A DNA stretch of 55,966 bases from Natrinema salsiterrestre (GCF_029502005.1 NZ_JAMQOT010000015.1:1-55966), one strand, 5' to 3'; shown: positions 39,086 to 47,505, numbered from the stretch's first letter. Numbers and translations: made by a program. Notes: generated by a model not told the origin, from the sequence alone.

Positions 39086-39501
39086 CACGCGGTCACCTTC
39101 TCCCAGACGCCAGCTCGGTCAGCTGCCTCGGAGTGCCCCTGCAGCCAGTCACGAGCCTCGCACTTCGCGTCTTCAATCTCGGCGTCGTCCCAGTCGTCGC
39201 CCCAGTCGTCAATGACCTCGAGCATGTCGGCAAGCGCAGCGGCGGTGACTTCGTCGACGACGTCATCAATGTGACCGTCGACCGTCTCCGCTGCACCGAA
39301 GACGTCCATCCGGCGGTCTTCGAGATCTTCGTCGGCCGATAGCTCGTAGACGTCCTCTGCGACCGAGACGTACCGCTGGAGGTCAGGCCCGTGATCGTGG
39401 TGGCCCTGGACTGTCTCGTAGACTTTGTTGTGGCAGATCGTCGCGTCGAACGCGTTCGCGCGCTTGTGGGCGAGTTCGTTGAGTCGCTTCCGCGCCTGCA
39501 T
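39085..39501 (-). CDS. 138-residue acidic helical protein
   Basis: Starts MQARKRLNELAHKRANAFDAT and contains VYETVQGHHDHGPD and a long acidic helical half (DEVTAAALADMLEVIDDWGDDWDDAEIED). The C-terminus is WLQGHSEAADRAGVWEKV. Two Cys do not form a clear zinc site. Unknown. Confidence 0.65.
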   Translation of the reverse strand: MQARKRLNELAHKRANAFDATICHNKVYETVQGHHDHGPDLQRYVSVAEDVYELSADEDLEDRRMDVFGAAETVDGHIDDVVDEVTAAALADMLEVIDDWGDDWDDAEIEDAKCEARDWLQGHSEAADRAGVWEKVTA

Positions 39502-39986
39502 CACTTCTCACCTCCGTCGTCACCGTCGCGATCGTGGACGCGATGAACAACCTCGAGACGACTCTTCGGGAACGCGAACTTCTTCTTCCCCTCGATGGTG
39601 AGATCTTTTCGATTCGGGTAGACGACCTCGACGACGTCATCGTCCGGTGGGTACTCTGTGTTGACGTCCGCGACTGTTGGGCCGTCTTCCATCTCGTACG
39701 CGTCGGCTTGGAGCGTGTCGAGATTGACTACTACCATCGTCGCGTCGGGGTTCTGTTCGTCCTCGACGTGATCGCCAACGTCGATCGGCTGCGTCTCGCC
39801 GCCGTCAGTCGCGACGGCCGAACCGTCATCAGCGACGATGATCTTCGAGCCGTCTGTCTCTTCGACCGTCGGCTCGTAGCCGGCGACCGCGCGAGCCTCC
39901 GCCCGGATACGCATCTCGCGAGCGGCCTCGCGCTCGAGTTCCTCCGCGCGCTGTGCGACAGCTTCGTGATCTGTAACGACCGTCAT
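39501..39986 (-). CDS. 161-residue protein
   Basis: ATG at 39986, overlapping the upstream stop as ATGA. A charged helix (AQRAEELEREAAREMRIRAEARAVAG) is followed by an acidic strand-rich domain (TMVVVNLDTLQADAYEM; DVVEVVYPNRKDLTIEGKKKFAFP). The C-terminal part has the look of a small SH3-like fold. Unnamed. Confidence 0.65.
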   Translation of the reverse strand: MTVVTDHEAVAQRAEELEREAAREMRIRAEARAVAGYEPTVEETDGSKIIVADDGSAVATDGGETQPIDVGDHVEDEQNPDATMVVVNLDTLQADAYEMEDGPTVADVNTEYPPDDDVVEVVYPNRKDLTIEGKKKFAFPKSRLEVVHRVHDRDGDDGGEK

Positions 39987-40267
39987 TGGTCGACACCTCC
40001 GTCGGTCGCAACTGCCTGCCCGCCGATCGGCCCGATGTAGCGCCGGCGTCGTGCCCCGCAGTCGGGACAGGCGCAGTCGCCGTCGTGGTTGTACTCCGTT
40101 CCGCAGTTGGTACACTCGACGCGCTTCGTCTCGACGTCCTCCTGGTCGTCTTCGTCGTCCTCGAAGTAGTCCGAAGGGACGCCGTACCGGTTCTCGAGCG
40201 AGCAGTCCTTACAGATCCGCCGGTTCGGACTAGTCAGTTGTCCGCACTGTTTGCATTTGCGCGTCAT
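39983..40267 (-). CDS. Multi-zinc-ribbon protein, first gene of operon
   Basis: A 94-residue protein with four CxxC pairs: CKQCGQ, CKDCSLE, CTNCGTE and CPDCGAR, forming two zinc ribbons. It ends GGQAVATDGGVDQ. It is the promoter-proximal gene of the 40.3-38.5 kb minus operon, with a leader of about 130 nt. Likely a nucleic-acid binding or regulatory protein. Confidence 0.75.
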   Translation of the reverse strand: MTRKCKQCGQLTSPNRRICKDCSLENRYGVPSDYFEDDEDDQEDVETKRVECTNCGTEYNHDGDCACPDCGARRRRYIGPIGGQAVATDGGVDQ

Positions 40268-40504
40268 CAGTTGACCTCCTGTGCTTCCGAAACCGTTTCG
40301 AGGGTTCGCGTTTGAACGTTCATTGCTGTTTCACAGCACGGGGTCGGTGTCTTCAGCACCGGCCTCAGATTCTCCGAGGTGTTCCGTGCTTACTCAACAG
40401 TACAGGCGCCATTGCTATAAATGTTTGCTTTGTCAAGTACGTGCGTATTAGCTATACCAAACATTTAATCCGTCAAGGAACATGGTCAAGTCGAGGGCAG
40501 AGAA
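40268..40504. promoter_or_regulatory. Divergent promoter with palindrome TAAATGTTTG...CAAACATTTA
   Basis: Ten-bp arms at 40418-40427 and 40458-40467. The left arm, read on the minus strand, includes TATA for the gene at 40267; the right arm includes TATA (CATTTAAT, 40462-40469) about 38 nt before the ATG at 40505. A TACGTGCGTAT site (40436-40451) lies between. A second palindrome CGAAAC-C-GTTTCG is at 40287-40299. Confidence 0.65.
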
Positions 40505-40867
40505 ATGAACCTGAAAATGGCTCACGAACCCAACGACGCCGACGGGTTAATCCTCAACACGCTTACCGAAGGGCGAAATTCACCGCAGAATCTCGCCGAT
40601 AAGCTGGATTACTCTCGGCAATATGTACAGAACCGGCTCCAACTACTCAACGCGGCCGAGTTTGTTGAGAACATCGGCGGCGGCCTCTATGAACTCACAG
40701 ACAAGGGGCGTGACGAGATTGGTGCACCCGAACGCGACCAACTTGAGCGCGTGGCCGACGCGCTAGACGAGATCGAGGCAGCATTCGAACGCGGCGATCC
40801 AGAGGCAGCACGCGCAGCGCTCGAGCAAGCCCAAGAAGCAATCTCAGACACTAATTCCAATGACTAA
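40505..40867 (+). CDS. Winged-helix regulator of the plus operon
   Basis: A 120-residue protein: winged helix about 8-75 (DGLILNTLTEGRNSPQNLADKLDYSRQYVQNRLQLL; GGLYELTDKGRDEI) and a C-terminal dimerising helix (ERVADALDEIEAAFERGDPEAARAALEQAQEAI). It starts at the divergent promoter and is thus a good candidate for its autoregulator. ATG at 40505; a second ATG four codons later is possible. Confidence 0.8.
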   Translation: MNLKMAHEPNDADGLILNTLTEGRNSPQNLADKLDYSRQYVQNRLQLLNAAEFVENIGGGLYELTDKGRDEIGAPERDQLERVADALDEIEAAFERGDPEAARAALEQAQEAISDTNSND

Positions 40868-41036
40868 TCGACAAGTTACGTTCCGTATCGACACGCAGGC
40901 CGAGTTCGACCTCCCAGAGCCGTGGGATGTGCAAGACCTCCGCGACGCGCTTGCGGAGATGGATCCAGAACAGATCCAGGAACTGGTCCTCGATGGCGAA
41001 CTCGAGGTATGGGATTGGGAGGCGACCGATGATTGA
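40860..41036 (+). CDS. 58-residue protein
   Basis: ATG at 40860 overlaps the regulator stop by 8 bp, and the next gene starts 7 bp before its stop. Strand then helix (QVTFRIDTQAEFDLPEPWD; DLRDALAEMDPEQIQELVLDG; LEVWDWEATDD). Small, conserved-looking, unnamed. Confidence 0.6.
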   Translation: MTNRQVTFRIDTQAEFDLPEPWDVQDLRDALAEMDPEQIQELVLDGELEVWDWEATDD

Positions 41037-42150
41037 CGACGCACTACTCTCTCGCGAGACGCTGGACTACGACGAGTGGGTCCAGACACCGCAGCCAGAA
41101 CACCTGGTCCCGGACTCGATCGAGCGCAAGCGCGCTCGCGAACAGTTCCGATCGCGTCTCAACGCGCCGACGGATGCCGTCGTGATCAGCCATACGGACG
41201 CGGATGGCCTGAGTAGCGCGGCACTTCTAACGAACCACCTTGAGCGTACGCTCGACACTATCGATGTCGCCGTCAAGACGATCGACTACAACGGACCCTA
41301 CCGCTTCGAACACGTCGTTGAAGACTTACTCGAGACGGGTGTCCACAGCACGCCGATCTTCATCAGTGACTTTGCGCTCGACAACGAGTCGGTTGTCGAC
41401 GATCTCGGAACCCTCGCGAACGCTCGCGATTGTTCCATCATCTGGTACGACCACCACCAATGGGATGAGGGGCTTGTGGCAGATCTTGAGGCTGCCGGTA
41501 TCAGCGTCGTGATCGACGAGGACGAGTGTGCGGCGTCGCTGATCGAACGAGAACTCGGCCCGTTCGATGATCTCTACAAGGACCTCGCCGAGTGTACGAA
41601 GGACATCGACCTCTGGATCAAAGACGATCCCCGCAGCGAGCGGCTCAACGTCTTCGCGTCGCTCGTCGACGGTCCGTGGGAGTACATCGACGTCGTCCTT
41701 GAGCACGGCGCCAACCTTCCCGACGACGTCCAGGAGCGAATCGACGAGCGCCTCGAGCGCGATCGCGAGCTCGAGCAGGCGGCGATCGAGAACCGGGTCG
41801 TGTACGGTGTCGGCGGATACGACGTTGCGATCACGTACGTCCGTGGCGGCCGCTCGAACCAGATCGGGAACGACCTGGTCGAAGAGATGGACCACGACAT
41901 CGCGATCATCCAGAAGCCCCACGGCGGGATGGGGATCTACTCGCACTCCGATCGCGAGACGTTCGCGAAGTGCCACGAGATCGCCGACCAACTGGGCGGC
42001 GGTGGGCATCCCACGGCCGCCGGCTGCGAGGTCCCGGTCGAGACGTTCCGCGACCTTGCCGACTTTTGGAAGACTTGTGGGGTGTCGGTCCGGGAGGATT
42101 TGCTTGAGGCAGTCATCGCGGTCGTCAACGAAGACGGTGATCCAGAGTGA
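41029..42150 (+). CDS. DHH-family phosphoesterase (RecJ-like)
   Basis: A 373-residue enzyme. Motif I SHTDADG at 54-60, motif II Asp near FISDFA (about 114), the DHH triad at 141-143 (YDHHQ), and DHHA1 motif GGGHPTAAG at 324-332. The active site should hold two Mn ions and hydrolyse phosphodiester bonds in ssDNA ends or nano-RNA. In archaeal replication, DHH proteins (GAN/RecJ) act with the helicase complex. I start at the ATG at 41029, overlapping the preceding gene. Confidence 0.9.
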   Translation: MIDDALLSRETLDYDEWVQTPQPEHLVPDSIERKRAREQFRSRLNAPTDAVVISHTDADGLSSAALLTNHLERTLDTIDVAVKTIDYNGPYRFEHVVEDLLETGVHSTPIFISDFALDNESVVDDLGTLANARDCSIIWYDHHQWDEGLVADLEAAGISVVIDEDECAASLIERELGPFDDLYKDLAECTKDIDLWIKDDPRSERLNVFASLVDGPWEYIDVVLEHGANLPDDVQERIDERLERDRELEQAAIENRVVYGVGGYDVAITYVRGGRSNQIGNDLVEEMDHDIAIIQKPHGGMGIYSHSDRETFAKCHEIADQLGGGGHPTAAGCEVPVETFRDLADFWKTCGVSVREDLLEAVIAVVNEDGDPE

Positions 42151-42377
42151 CGACGATGGTTATCCTGGCGAACGACGGTTGGGGGACGCACTTCGAAAGC
42201 GTTCGCGGCGTTACGCTCTGCGGGAAGACGCTCGACCTCTCGAGAGAGGACGTCCATCGCGAAGAGTACAATCTCCCAGACCGAGCGGGCCCGGATTGTG
42301 ACCACCCGCACATCACACTTTGCTCGGACTGTCACAGTATCCGGAACCGAAACCACGTGGAGCGTGTTGCGCTATGA
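42147..42377 (+). CDS. Cys/His-rich small protein
   Basis: A 76-residue protein, GTG start overlapping the DHH stop as GTGA (a second start, ATG, is three codons on). CGKTLDLS, CDHPH and CSDCHSIRNRNH supply a zinc site of the treble-clef kind. No named family. Confidence 0.65.
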   Translation: MTTMVILANDGWGTHFESVRGVTLCGKTLDLSREDVHREEYNLPDRAGPDCDHPHITLCSDCHSIRNRNHVERVAL

Positions 42378-42408
42378 CCGTGAGTGAGCACTCCTCGAGC
42401 GGTACCGA

Positions 42409-42552
42409 TCACTCGAGCGGCCGGAACCTCTTGCTTCCACAGGAGCACTGGGCCCGTCCAATCGGACGAATTCGCCCCGACAAGAGCACCTTTGCGGCAT
42501 ACACTGACCCGCAGCACTCACAGACACCGACGACGCGCTTGTGCTGTGTCAT
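42409..42552 (-). CDS. 47-residue zinc-ribbon protein (antisense to operon)
   Basis: ATG at 42552 to TGA at 42409. Two Cys pairs (VCECCGSVYAA; CSCGSKRFRP) make a complete zinc ribbon in 47 residues. It lies in a gap of the plus-strand operon, on the opposite strand, with A/T-rich sequence upstream. A plus-strand frame across the same bases has no motif, so the minus gene is favoured. Confidence 0.65.
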   Translation of the reverse strand: MTQHKRVVGVCECCGSVYAAKVLLSGRIRPIGRAQCSCGSKRFRPLE

Positions 42553-42689
42553 ATTGTTCACCCAGTTCGTCAACGCAATCTTGATTAGCGACTATATCGT
42601 TATCGATTTCTGTTTACGCAAGACTAGCTCTGTTCACCTATGCCAGTCACTACAGACAATCACTGATCGCGACGGAGGTGACACGCCCG
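42553..42689. promoter_or_regulatory. Divergent promoter, with 8-codon leader frame
   Basis: A/T-rich sequence with TATATCG and GTTTACG boxes. About 26 nt after the latter an ATG at 42640 opens an eight-codon frame ending in TGA at 42666, followed by GGAGGTGA and the ATG at 42690. This would make a leaderless minicistron before the first real gene. Confidence 0.45.
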
Positions 42690-42854
42690 ATGCAGAGTGA
42701 CGGCACTTACCGAACGGAGCCGTTCTGGAACTGTCTCGACTGCGGCTCGAGCATCGTCGAGACGCGAGAGATCGAGGTCGGCCCGCCGAACGCTGAGACT
42801 GTCGAGATGGAGTTCTGCGGGAACTGTGGGGGTGAGTACGATGCCAAGATGTGA
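42690..42854 (+). CDS. 54-residue zinc-ribbon protein
   Basis: Carries CLDCGSSI and CGNCGGEY, a four-Cys zinc ribbon, with strands between. SD GGAGGTGA stands 13 nt before the ATG at 42690. The gene overlaps the next ATG at 42841. Confidence 0.7.
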   Translation: MQSDGTYRTEPFWNCLDCGSSIVETREIEVGPPNAETVEMEFCGNCGGEYDAKM

Positions 42855-43431
42855 AGCATGCGGCGGCACGATCCAGGGGATGCACGGATCAGCCCGTCCC
42901 AGAGACAAATGCATCGACGTCAGCCTCTTCGAGTTCGATGACGATGTCGGCCTCCGGACTGCGAAGCGGACCTACTTCTGCAGTGAGAAGTGTGCGATCC
43001 GCGGGATCGAGGAAGACATGCTCCTCACACAGGACGACTCACTGTTCTGGGTCGATCGACGCGGCGAAGGCCCGCAACTCTACCCCCAGCCAGAGGTCGA
43101 ACCCCTCGTCCGCCGTGCCAAGGAGCTCCTCGAGGAAGCTGCCGAGCTCAACAACTGCGACGACGTCCTCGATCACCACCTGGATGAGGCGATCGAGAAC
43201 GTGGCAGATGCTGAATCGACCCTCGAGGAGTATCCGGATGTCAGCTATCGCTGCCGACAGGCGGCACAGTCAGCGCTCGCAGACGTCGAAGATGGGGCGA
43301 AAGCGCACGACGCCGTTGCCGATGCATCCGTCGAGCACGGCGTTCCAGAGCAGCATGGTCGGGTCTGGGGACATCTTCAAGACGCACTTCCAGCGGAGGA
43401 CCGATCGGGAGGAACCACCGATGCCGACTGA
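42841..43431 (+). CDS. Zinc protein with helical C-terminus, 196 residues
   Basis: MPRCEACGGTIQG and later CSEKCAIRG form a zinc site of MYM/treble-clef type; the segment KRTYFCSEKCA is typical. The remaining 120 residues are helical (VRRAKELLEEAAELNNCDDVLDH; AESTLEEYPDVSYRCRQAAQSAL). Start at ATG 42841. Unnamed; likely binds nucleic acid or protein. Confidence 0.7.
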   Translation: MPRCEACGGTIQGMHGSARPRDKCIDVSLFEFDDDVGLRTAKRTYFCSEKCAIRGIEEDMLLTQDDSLFWVDRRGEGPQLYPQPEVEPLVRRAKELLEEAAELNNCDDVLDHHLDEAIENVADAESTLEEYPDVSYRCRQAAQSALADVEDGAKAHDAVADASVEHGVPEQHGRVWGHLQDALPAEDRSGGTTDAD

Positions 43432-43579
43432 CGTGAACATCTGCGATTGCGGTTGGCGAGAGTCACAAGGCGAGGACTCGTTCAATCCGCATCGCCAGCA
43501 GTGTCCGAAGTGTGGGGCATCGTTCTTCGACCGCGAAGAGATCCGCTGGTTCATGCCACAGGCAAGTGATTCAAGATGA
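43421..43579 (+). CDS. 52-residue zinc-ribbon protein
   Basis: ICDCGWRE and CPKCGASF form a zinc ribbon. The start overlaps the previous gene (ATG at 43421), and the ATG of the helicase lies inside its last codons, so the two are coupled. It may be a helicase cofactor. Confidence 0.65.
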   Translation: MPTDVNICDCGWRESQGEDSFNPHRQQCPKCGASFFDREEIRWFMPQASDSR

Positions 43580-45387
43580 GTACGACCTCTGAACCAGACC
43601 GCAGCGACGATCGCGACGGTGGCGACCTCTCCCTCGAGGAGATCGGTCGACGGATCCGACAGAGTTCCCCGCCGGAACTGGTCGAACTCGCCGACCGCCT
43701 CGAGGCGCTCGATCGGCAGCACGAAATCGCCCATGCCAGCGACGTCGTCGACGCCGATCGGGAGGAGCTCGACGAACGGATCCGACTCTACCCGAGCCAG
43801 CTGCGCGTCGCGGTCGATAACCCGACCGAGGATACGACGGGGACGCTCGGGAACTTCGCACACCTGGTCGAGACCAGCCACGACGGCGACGCCTCGATCT
43901 TCGAAACCGAGCCGATCGACGTCTGGACCTCACCCTACGAGCACGTCGACGAACTCGTGGCCGACTACGCTGGCGTCGCCGGCGAGCTCCCGGAGTCGGT
44001 CGAACAGCAGATTCGGCGGACGTGGGTGCGCGGCCATGCCTTCCGGCTACGAACCCACTCGGAAGGGTACACAGTACTCCGAGCGAAGGACGAAGATCTC
44101 TTCGAGGACGTCGCGAAGGAGCACCTCGAACACAATGACCACTACACGCAGTACCTCTCGGACACGGAGATGCGGATCAAGGCCGGCGCCGAGGGCGAGG
44201 TCAAGCAGACGCTCCACGATGCCGGCTATCCGCCGATCGACGAGCGCGACCTCGAGACCGGCGAGCCCCTGGACGTCGAGCTTCGCGACGATCTCGAGCT
44301 CCGGGACTACCAGCGTGAGTGGCGCGACCGGTTCCTCGAGGCAGGATCCGGTGTGATCGACGCGCCTCCGGGGTCGGGGAAGACGATCGCAGCGCTGTCC
44401 ATCCTCGCGGATCTCGGTCAGCAGACGCTGATTCTCGCCCCCTCGCGCGAGCTCGTCAACCAGTGGTACGACGAGCTGACGACTCACCTCGAACTCCCCG
44501 GCGGCATCCACCAGAACACGAGGAACATCGGCCGCTACCACGGCGGTGAGAAGAACATCCGGCCGATCACGATCGCGACCTACGATATCGCCTCGAAGTC
44601 CCGACACGGTCGGAAGCTGTTCGACCGCGAATGGGGGCTAGTCGTCTTCGACGAGGCCCATCACGTCCCGGCCGAGATCTGGCGCCGGACCACGGACATC
44701 CAGTCCCGATCACGGCTGGGGCTGACGGCAACGCCGGTCCGATCAGACGGCAAGTCCGAGGAGATCTTCACGCTGATCGGTCGGCCGGTCACGTCGACGT
44801 GGGAAGAGCTGTACGCCGACGGCTGGGTCAACCGGCCGGACGTCGAGGTTCGGTTCGTCCCGTGGGCGACTGACGGCGCTCGCGAGGACTACCGCAGCGC
44901 CGAGGGGATCCAGACCATGATCACGGCCGCACAGAACCCTGCGAAGCTCGAGGAAACGCGCCGACTCGTCCGCGAGCATACCGCAGCCGGGGAGAAGGTC
45001 CTGATCTACTGCGGCTGGCGCGACCAGGGCGATCAGTACAGCGACGTGCTGGACGTTCCGTTCATCAGTGGCGAGACGAGCCACGACGATCGCGAAGACT
45101 ACTACGCCCAGCTGCGGGAGGGCGACCTCGAGGCGCTGATCGTCTCCCGGATCGCCGACGAAGGGATCGACCTGCCCGACGTCGACGTCGTCATCATCGC
45201 GTCCATGCTGGGCGGGTCACGCCGACAGGGCACCCAGCGGGTTGGTCGGGTCATGCGACCGCTGGGTGGCTCTCAAGCGTACCTGCTGGCCACACGTGGC
45301 TCTCGAGAAGAAGAGTACGCCCGCTCGCAGATGGACTACCTGCGAGAGCGTGGAACGACGGTCACCGAAACGGAGGTCGACTCATGA
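43576..45387 (+). CDS. SF2 helicase (XPB/RAD25-like)
   Basis: A 603-residue protein. An N-terminal domain of about 235 residues is of its own type. The helicase core begins at LRDYQREW; Walker A APPGSGKT at 263-270, DEAH at 359-362, motif III LTATPVR at 383-389, and motif VI QRVGRVMRP at 554-562. The order and RxxGRxxRP end fit XPB/UvsW-type enzymes. It may reshape replication forks or repair intermediates. It is the only helicase of the window, so it could also serve in viral replication initiation. Confidence 0.9.
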   Translation: MSTTSEPDRSDDRDGGDLSLEEIGRRIRQSSPPELVELADRLEALDRQHEIAHASDVVDADREELDERIRLYPSQLRVAVDNPTEDTTGTLGNFAHLVETSHDGDASIFETEPIDVWTSPYEHVDELVADYAGVAGELPESVEQQIRRTWVRGHAFRLRTHSEGYTVLRAKDEDLFEDVAKEHLEHNDHYTQYLSDTEMRIKAGAEGEVKQTLHDAGYPPIDERDLETGEPLDVELRDDLELRDYQREWRDRFLEAGSGVIDAPPGSGKTIAALSILADLGQQTLILAPSRELVNQWYDELTTHLELPGGIHQNTRNIGRYHGGEKNIRPITIATYDIASKSRHGRKLFDREWGLVVFDEAHHVPAEIWRRTTDIQSRSRLGLTATPVRSDGKSEEIFTLIGRPVTSTWEELYADGWVNRPDVEVRFVPWATDGAREDYRSAEGIQTMITAAQNPAKLEETRRLVREHTAAGEKVLIYCGWRDQGDQYSDVLDVPFISGETSHDDREDYYAQLREGDLEALIVSRIADEGIDLPDVDVVIIASMLGGSRRQGTQRVGRVMRPLGGSQAYLLATRGSREEEYARSQMDYLRERGTTVTETEVDS

Positions 45388-45713
45388 GCGCCACCAACCA
45401 ACCCCGAGCTGACGATCTCCCGAACGTGCGGTTCGTCGACCGCTTCGTCCACGACGGTGAGGTCTTCTACGCGAGCCGGACGGAGAACCGAACCGAACTG
45501 TACCGTGTGACCGGGACGGTCGACCTTGCGAGAGCGCTGCTGCAGCAGGAAGCCGTGATCTACGACGAGACGATCTGCCGATCGGCCCAGTACGAGGACC
45601 TGTACAGGACGGTCGATCTCTACCACCACATGGCCGGCCGCGTGGCGTCGATCACCGTCGACGCAGTCCTCGACGAGCCGGCGATCGCCCTCGAGGAGGT
45701 TGATCGACTGTGA
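45384..45713 (+). CDS. 109-residue helicase-linked protein
   Basis: The start overlaps the helicase stop by 4 bp. Strands (NVRFVDRFVHDGEVFYASR; TELYRVTGTV) and helices (LARALLQQEAVIYDETI) but no motif. Perhaps an accessory factor of the helicase; unnamed. Confidence 0.65.
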   Translation: MSATNQPRADDLPNVRFVDRFVHDGEVFYASRTENRTELYRVTGTVDLARALLQQEAVIYDETICRSAQYEDLYRTVDLYHHMAGRVASITVDAVLDEPAIALEEVDRL

Positions 45714-46054
45714 CCGACGATCGCCACGCCCTCGCGTTCTTGGCCGCGCACGCTGCGGGCGACTTCCCCCTGCAAACCGACTGGATGGCATCCCGGAAGT
45801 TCGACTCTCGGCTCGCTCGAGCCGCCCACGTGACTGTCTACACGGCCGCGTTCCTGCCGGCGGCCCGTCGGACCGACTGGTCGCGACGGCGCACTGCGAC
45901 GTTTCTCGCGTTCCTGTGGGCGTCGCACTTCCTGGTCGACTCCCGGCGTTGGTATGAAAACCGAGACGGGTTCCCCACGCGAGCACTGTGGTTCGACCAG
46001 GCGCTGCATTTAATCGCCCTCGCAGTCGCTCTCGAGGTAGCAAACGATGACTGA
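45710..46054 (+). CDS. DUF3307-like membrane protein
   Basis: A 114-residue protein (GTG start) with ALAFLAAHAAGDFPLQTDWMASRK, RAAHVTVYTAAFLPA, FLAFLWASHFLVDSRRW and WFDQALHLIALAVALEVA: the H...DFxxQ...H...HxxxD...DQxxH pattern of DUF3307. Three to four spans are expected. DUF3307 proteins are found in phages and mobile elements; role unknown. Confidence 0.8.
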   Translation: MTDDRHALAFLAAHAAGDFPLQTDWMASRKFDSRLARAAHVTVYTAAFLPAARRTDWSRRRTATFLAFLWASHFLVDSRRWYENRDGFPTRALWFDQALHLIALAVALEVANDD

Positions 46055-46277
46055 GTCAGACTCGAACGACGTCCAGATCTACGCGTGTCCCTCGCCTGAC
46101 GACTGTCCGTTCACTGGCACGGCGGACGAGCTGCTCGAGCACGTCAACAGCGAGCACTCCGGGGAGTACCGTCAAGACAACTGGCCAGACACTCCTGCCG
46201 GCCGGGCTGGTCGACCGGTGGTTGAACCGGACGACGAGGACGACGTCGACGATCAGCGCGGTGATCCGGATGGGTGA
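46047..46277 (+). CDS. C2H2-like finger protein
   Basis: A 76-residue protein with CPSPDDCPFTGTADELLEHVNSEHSG, a C2H2-type finger (Cys pair then His pair). The C-terminus is acidic and disordered. It overlaps the DUF3307 gene and the next gene by 8 bp each. Confidence 0.7.
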   Translation: MTESDSNDVQIYACPSPDDCPFTGTADELLEHVNSEHSGEYRQDNWPDTPAGRAGRPVVEPDDEDDVDDQRGDPDG

Positions 46278-46572
46278 CGAGTACGCCGACCACGAACTCG
46301 ACGGCCGTGAGGAAACGCTCGAGCGCCTCGAGGCCGCTGCTCGCGAGCGCTGGGGGGAGAAGTGGGCGATCCGGGCGACGCACTTCGCGGACGGCACCAC
46401 GCAGGCCTACGCCTTCCGCTCACGTGGCGTCGTCGACGACGATCGGGACGAGAAGACGCTCGAGCAAGAACGGTTGTACGTCAGCGATGAGAAAGCGGTA
46501 TTCCGTCGCGTCCACCTGCACCATGAGGACGTCGTCGACGTGCTCGAGGAACGTGAATTCGATCACGACTAA
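46270..46572 (+). CDS. 100-residue charged protein
   Basis: ATG at 46270 (a GTG at 46261 is possible). A helical, then strand-rich layout (TLERLEAAARERWGEKWAIRATHF; QAYAFRSRGVVDDD; VFRRVHLHHEDVVDVLEER). Last gene of the plus operon. Unnamed. Confidence 0.65.
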   Translation: MGDEYADHELDGREETLERLEAAARERWGEKWAIRATHFADGTTQAYAFRSRGVVDDDRDEKTLEQERLYVSDEKAVFRRVHLHHEDVVDVLEEREFDHD

Positions 46573-46636
46573 CCGTCTGTTTTAGCGTTCTGTCGCCAGC
46601 TTAGATTACTTGAGACGAGTCAATCCCACACAAAGT

Positions 46637-46643
46637 ATTTACA
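46637..46643 (+). promoter_or_regulatory. TATA box of the AT-rich orphan gene
   Basis: TATTTAC about 23-29 nt before the ATG at 46666, in A/T-rich sequence after the operon end. The distance favours the ATG at 46666 over the GTG at 46651. Confidence 0.6.
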
Positions 46644-46665
46644 AGGTGACGTGAATTTCATTCAT

Positions 46666-47505
46666 ATGGACCTGAATGTTGGAGGACGAATGTATGGAAT
46701 CACCACCGGTGGATATGCATCTGCTATTCCGACAGATGCCATCCATCAACTGGAAGAAGCAACTCACTATACACGAACCTATCGTGGAGGTTTTCCGGCA
46801 GAAGAGTTAGATCTGGCAGCCATTTTCACCACTGGAATCTGTTTAGAGGAGCCGATATTCACTGTCCAATTTGGACGGGCTGGTCCCTCTGATGACCGTC
46901 CAACATATCAAGCAGTGGGGAAAGGTGTAGACAGCTTACAACACGCTGAGGATAATATCAGCAAACTATCTCAGGAAATTGAAGAAGAGTTTGACGAGAG
47001 TTCGGAATTTTCCACTCATCGGCCGCTAATTAGGGCCCATACGGATTTACAAGATGGTTCAGTACTTTACGCTGAGTCCTACTATCATACTCATAACGCA
47101 GAATCAGTCAAAAGGTTCGAGTTGGTAGTCTTCCATCCAGACATTCCATTTAATGCGGATCGATACGATGAAATTCACGAAGTGAGCCCTGCGCGGCCAC
47201 CAAGCTATATTGAAGAAGGGAATATCTCGACGGGAAGCGGGTTCGGAGTTATAAACTATGAGCCACAGAACGTCAAGGAGACCGCAGGGATCGAATCGGA
47301 CGTAACTGATAAAGTGAGCGTAGATAATCCGATTCGAGAACATAGCCGCTCGATAGAGCGTCCATGGAACGCATTTGAATCGCCTAATCGACTTTATGCA
47401 GAATCATATCTATATGACAATATGGATGAGGCATTGATAACTGCACTCAGGGCCGCTTCACCGGAGATCATCGAACCTGTCTTCTACCGTATGGAGGTCT
47501 CATAG
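46666..47505 (+). CDS. AT-rich orphan gene product, 279 residues
   Basis: An own-promoter gene, visibly poorer in G+C than all neighbours, with codons unlike the rest. The protein is strand-rich (RMYGITTGGYASAIPTD; EEPIFTVQFGRAG; GSVLYAESYYHTHN; VKRFELVVFHPDIPFNADRY) and ends in helices (DEALITALRAASPEIIEP). No motif recognised. It is bordered by a TATA box and a palindrome and lies just before the partition genes, so it looks like a recently gained cargo gene, possibly for defence. Confidence 0.7.
   Translation: MDLNVGGRMYGITTGGYASAIPTDAIHQLEEATHYTRTYRGGFPAEELDLAAIFTTGICLEEPIFTVQFGRAGPSDDRPTYQAVGKGVDSLQHAEDNISKLSQEIEEEFDESSEFSTHRPLIRAHTDLQDGSVLYAESYYHTHNAESVKRFELVVFHPDIPFNADRYDEIHEVSPARPPSYIEEGNISTGSGFGVINYEPQNVKETAGIESDVTDKVSVDNPIREHSRSIERPWNAFESPNRLYAESYLYDNMDEALITALRAASPEIIEPVFYRMEVS

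Noticed and set aside
42320-42700. Plus-strand 126-codon frame between the small zinc genes
   Set aside because: No motif and A/T-rich promoter-like second half; the opposite strand encodes a complete zinc ribbon at 42409..42552.
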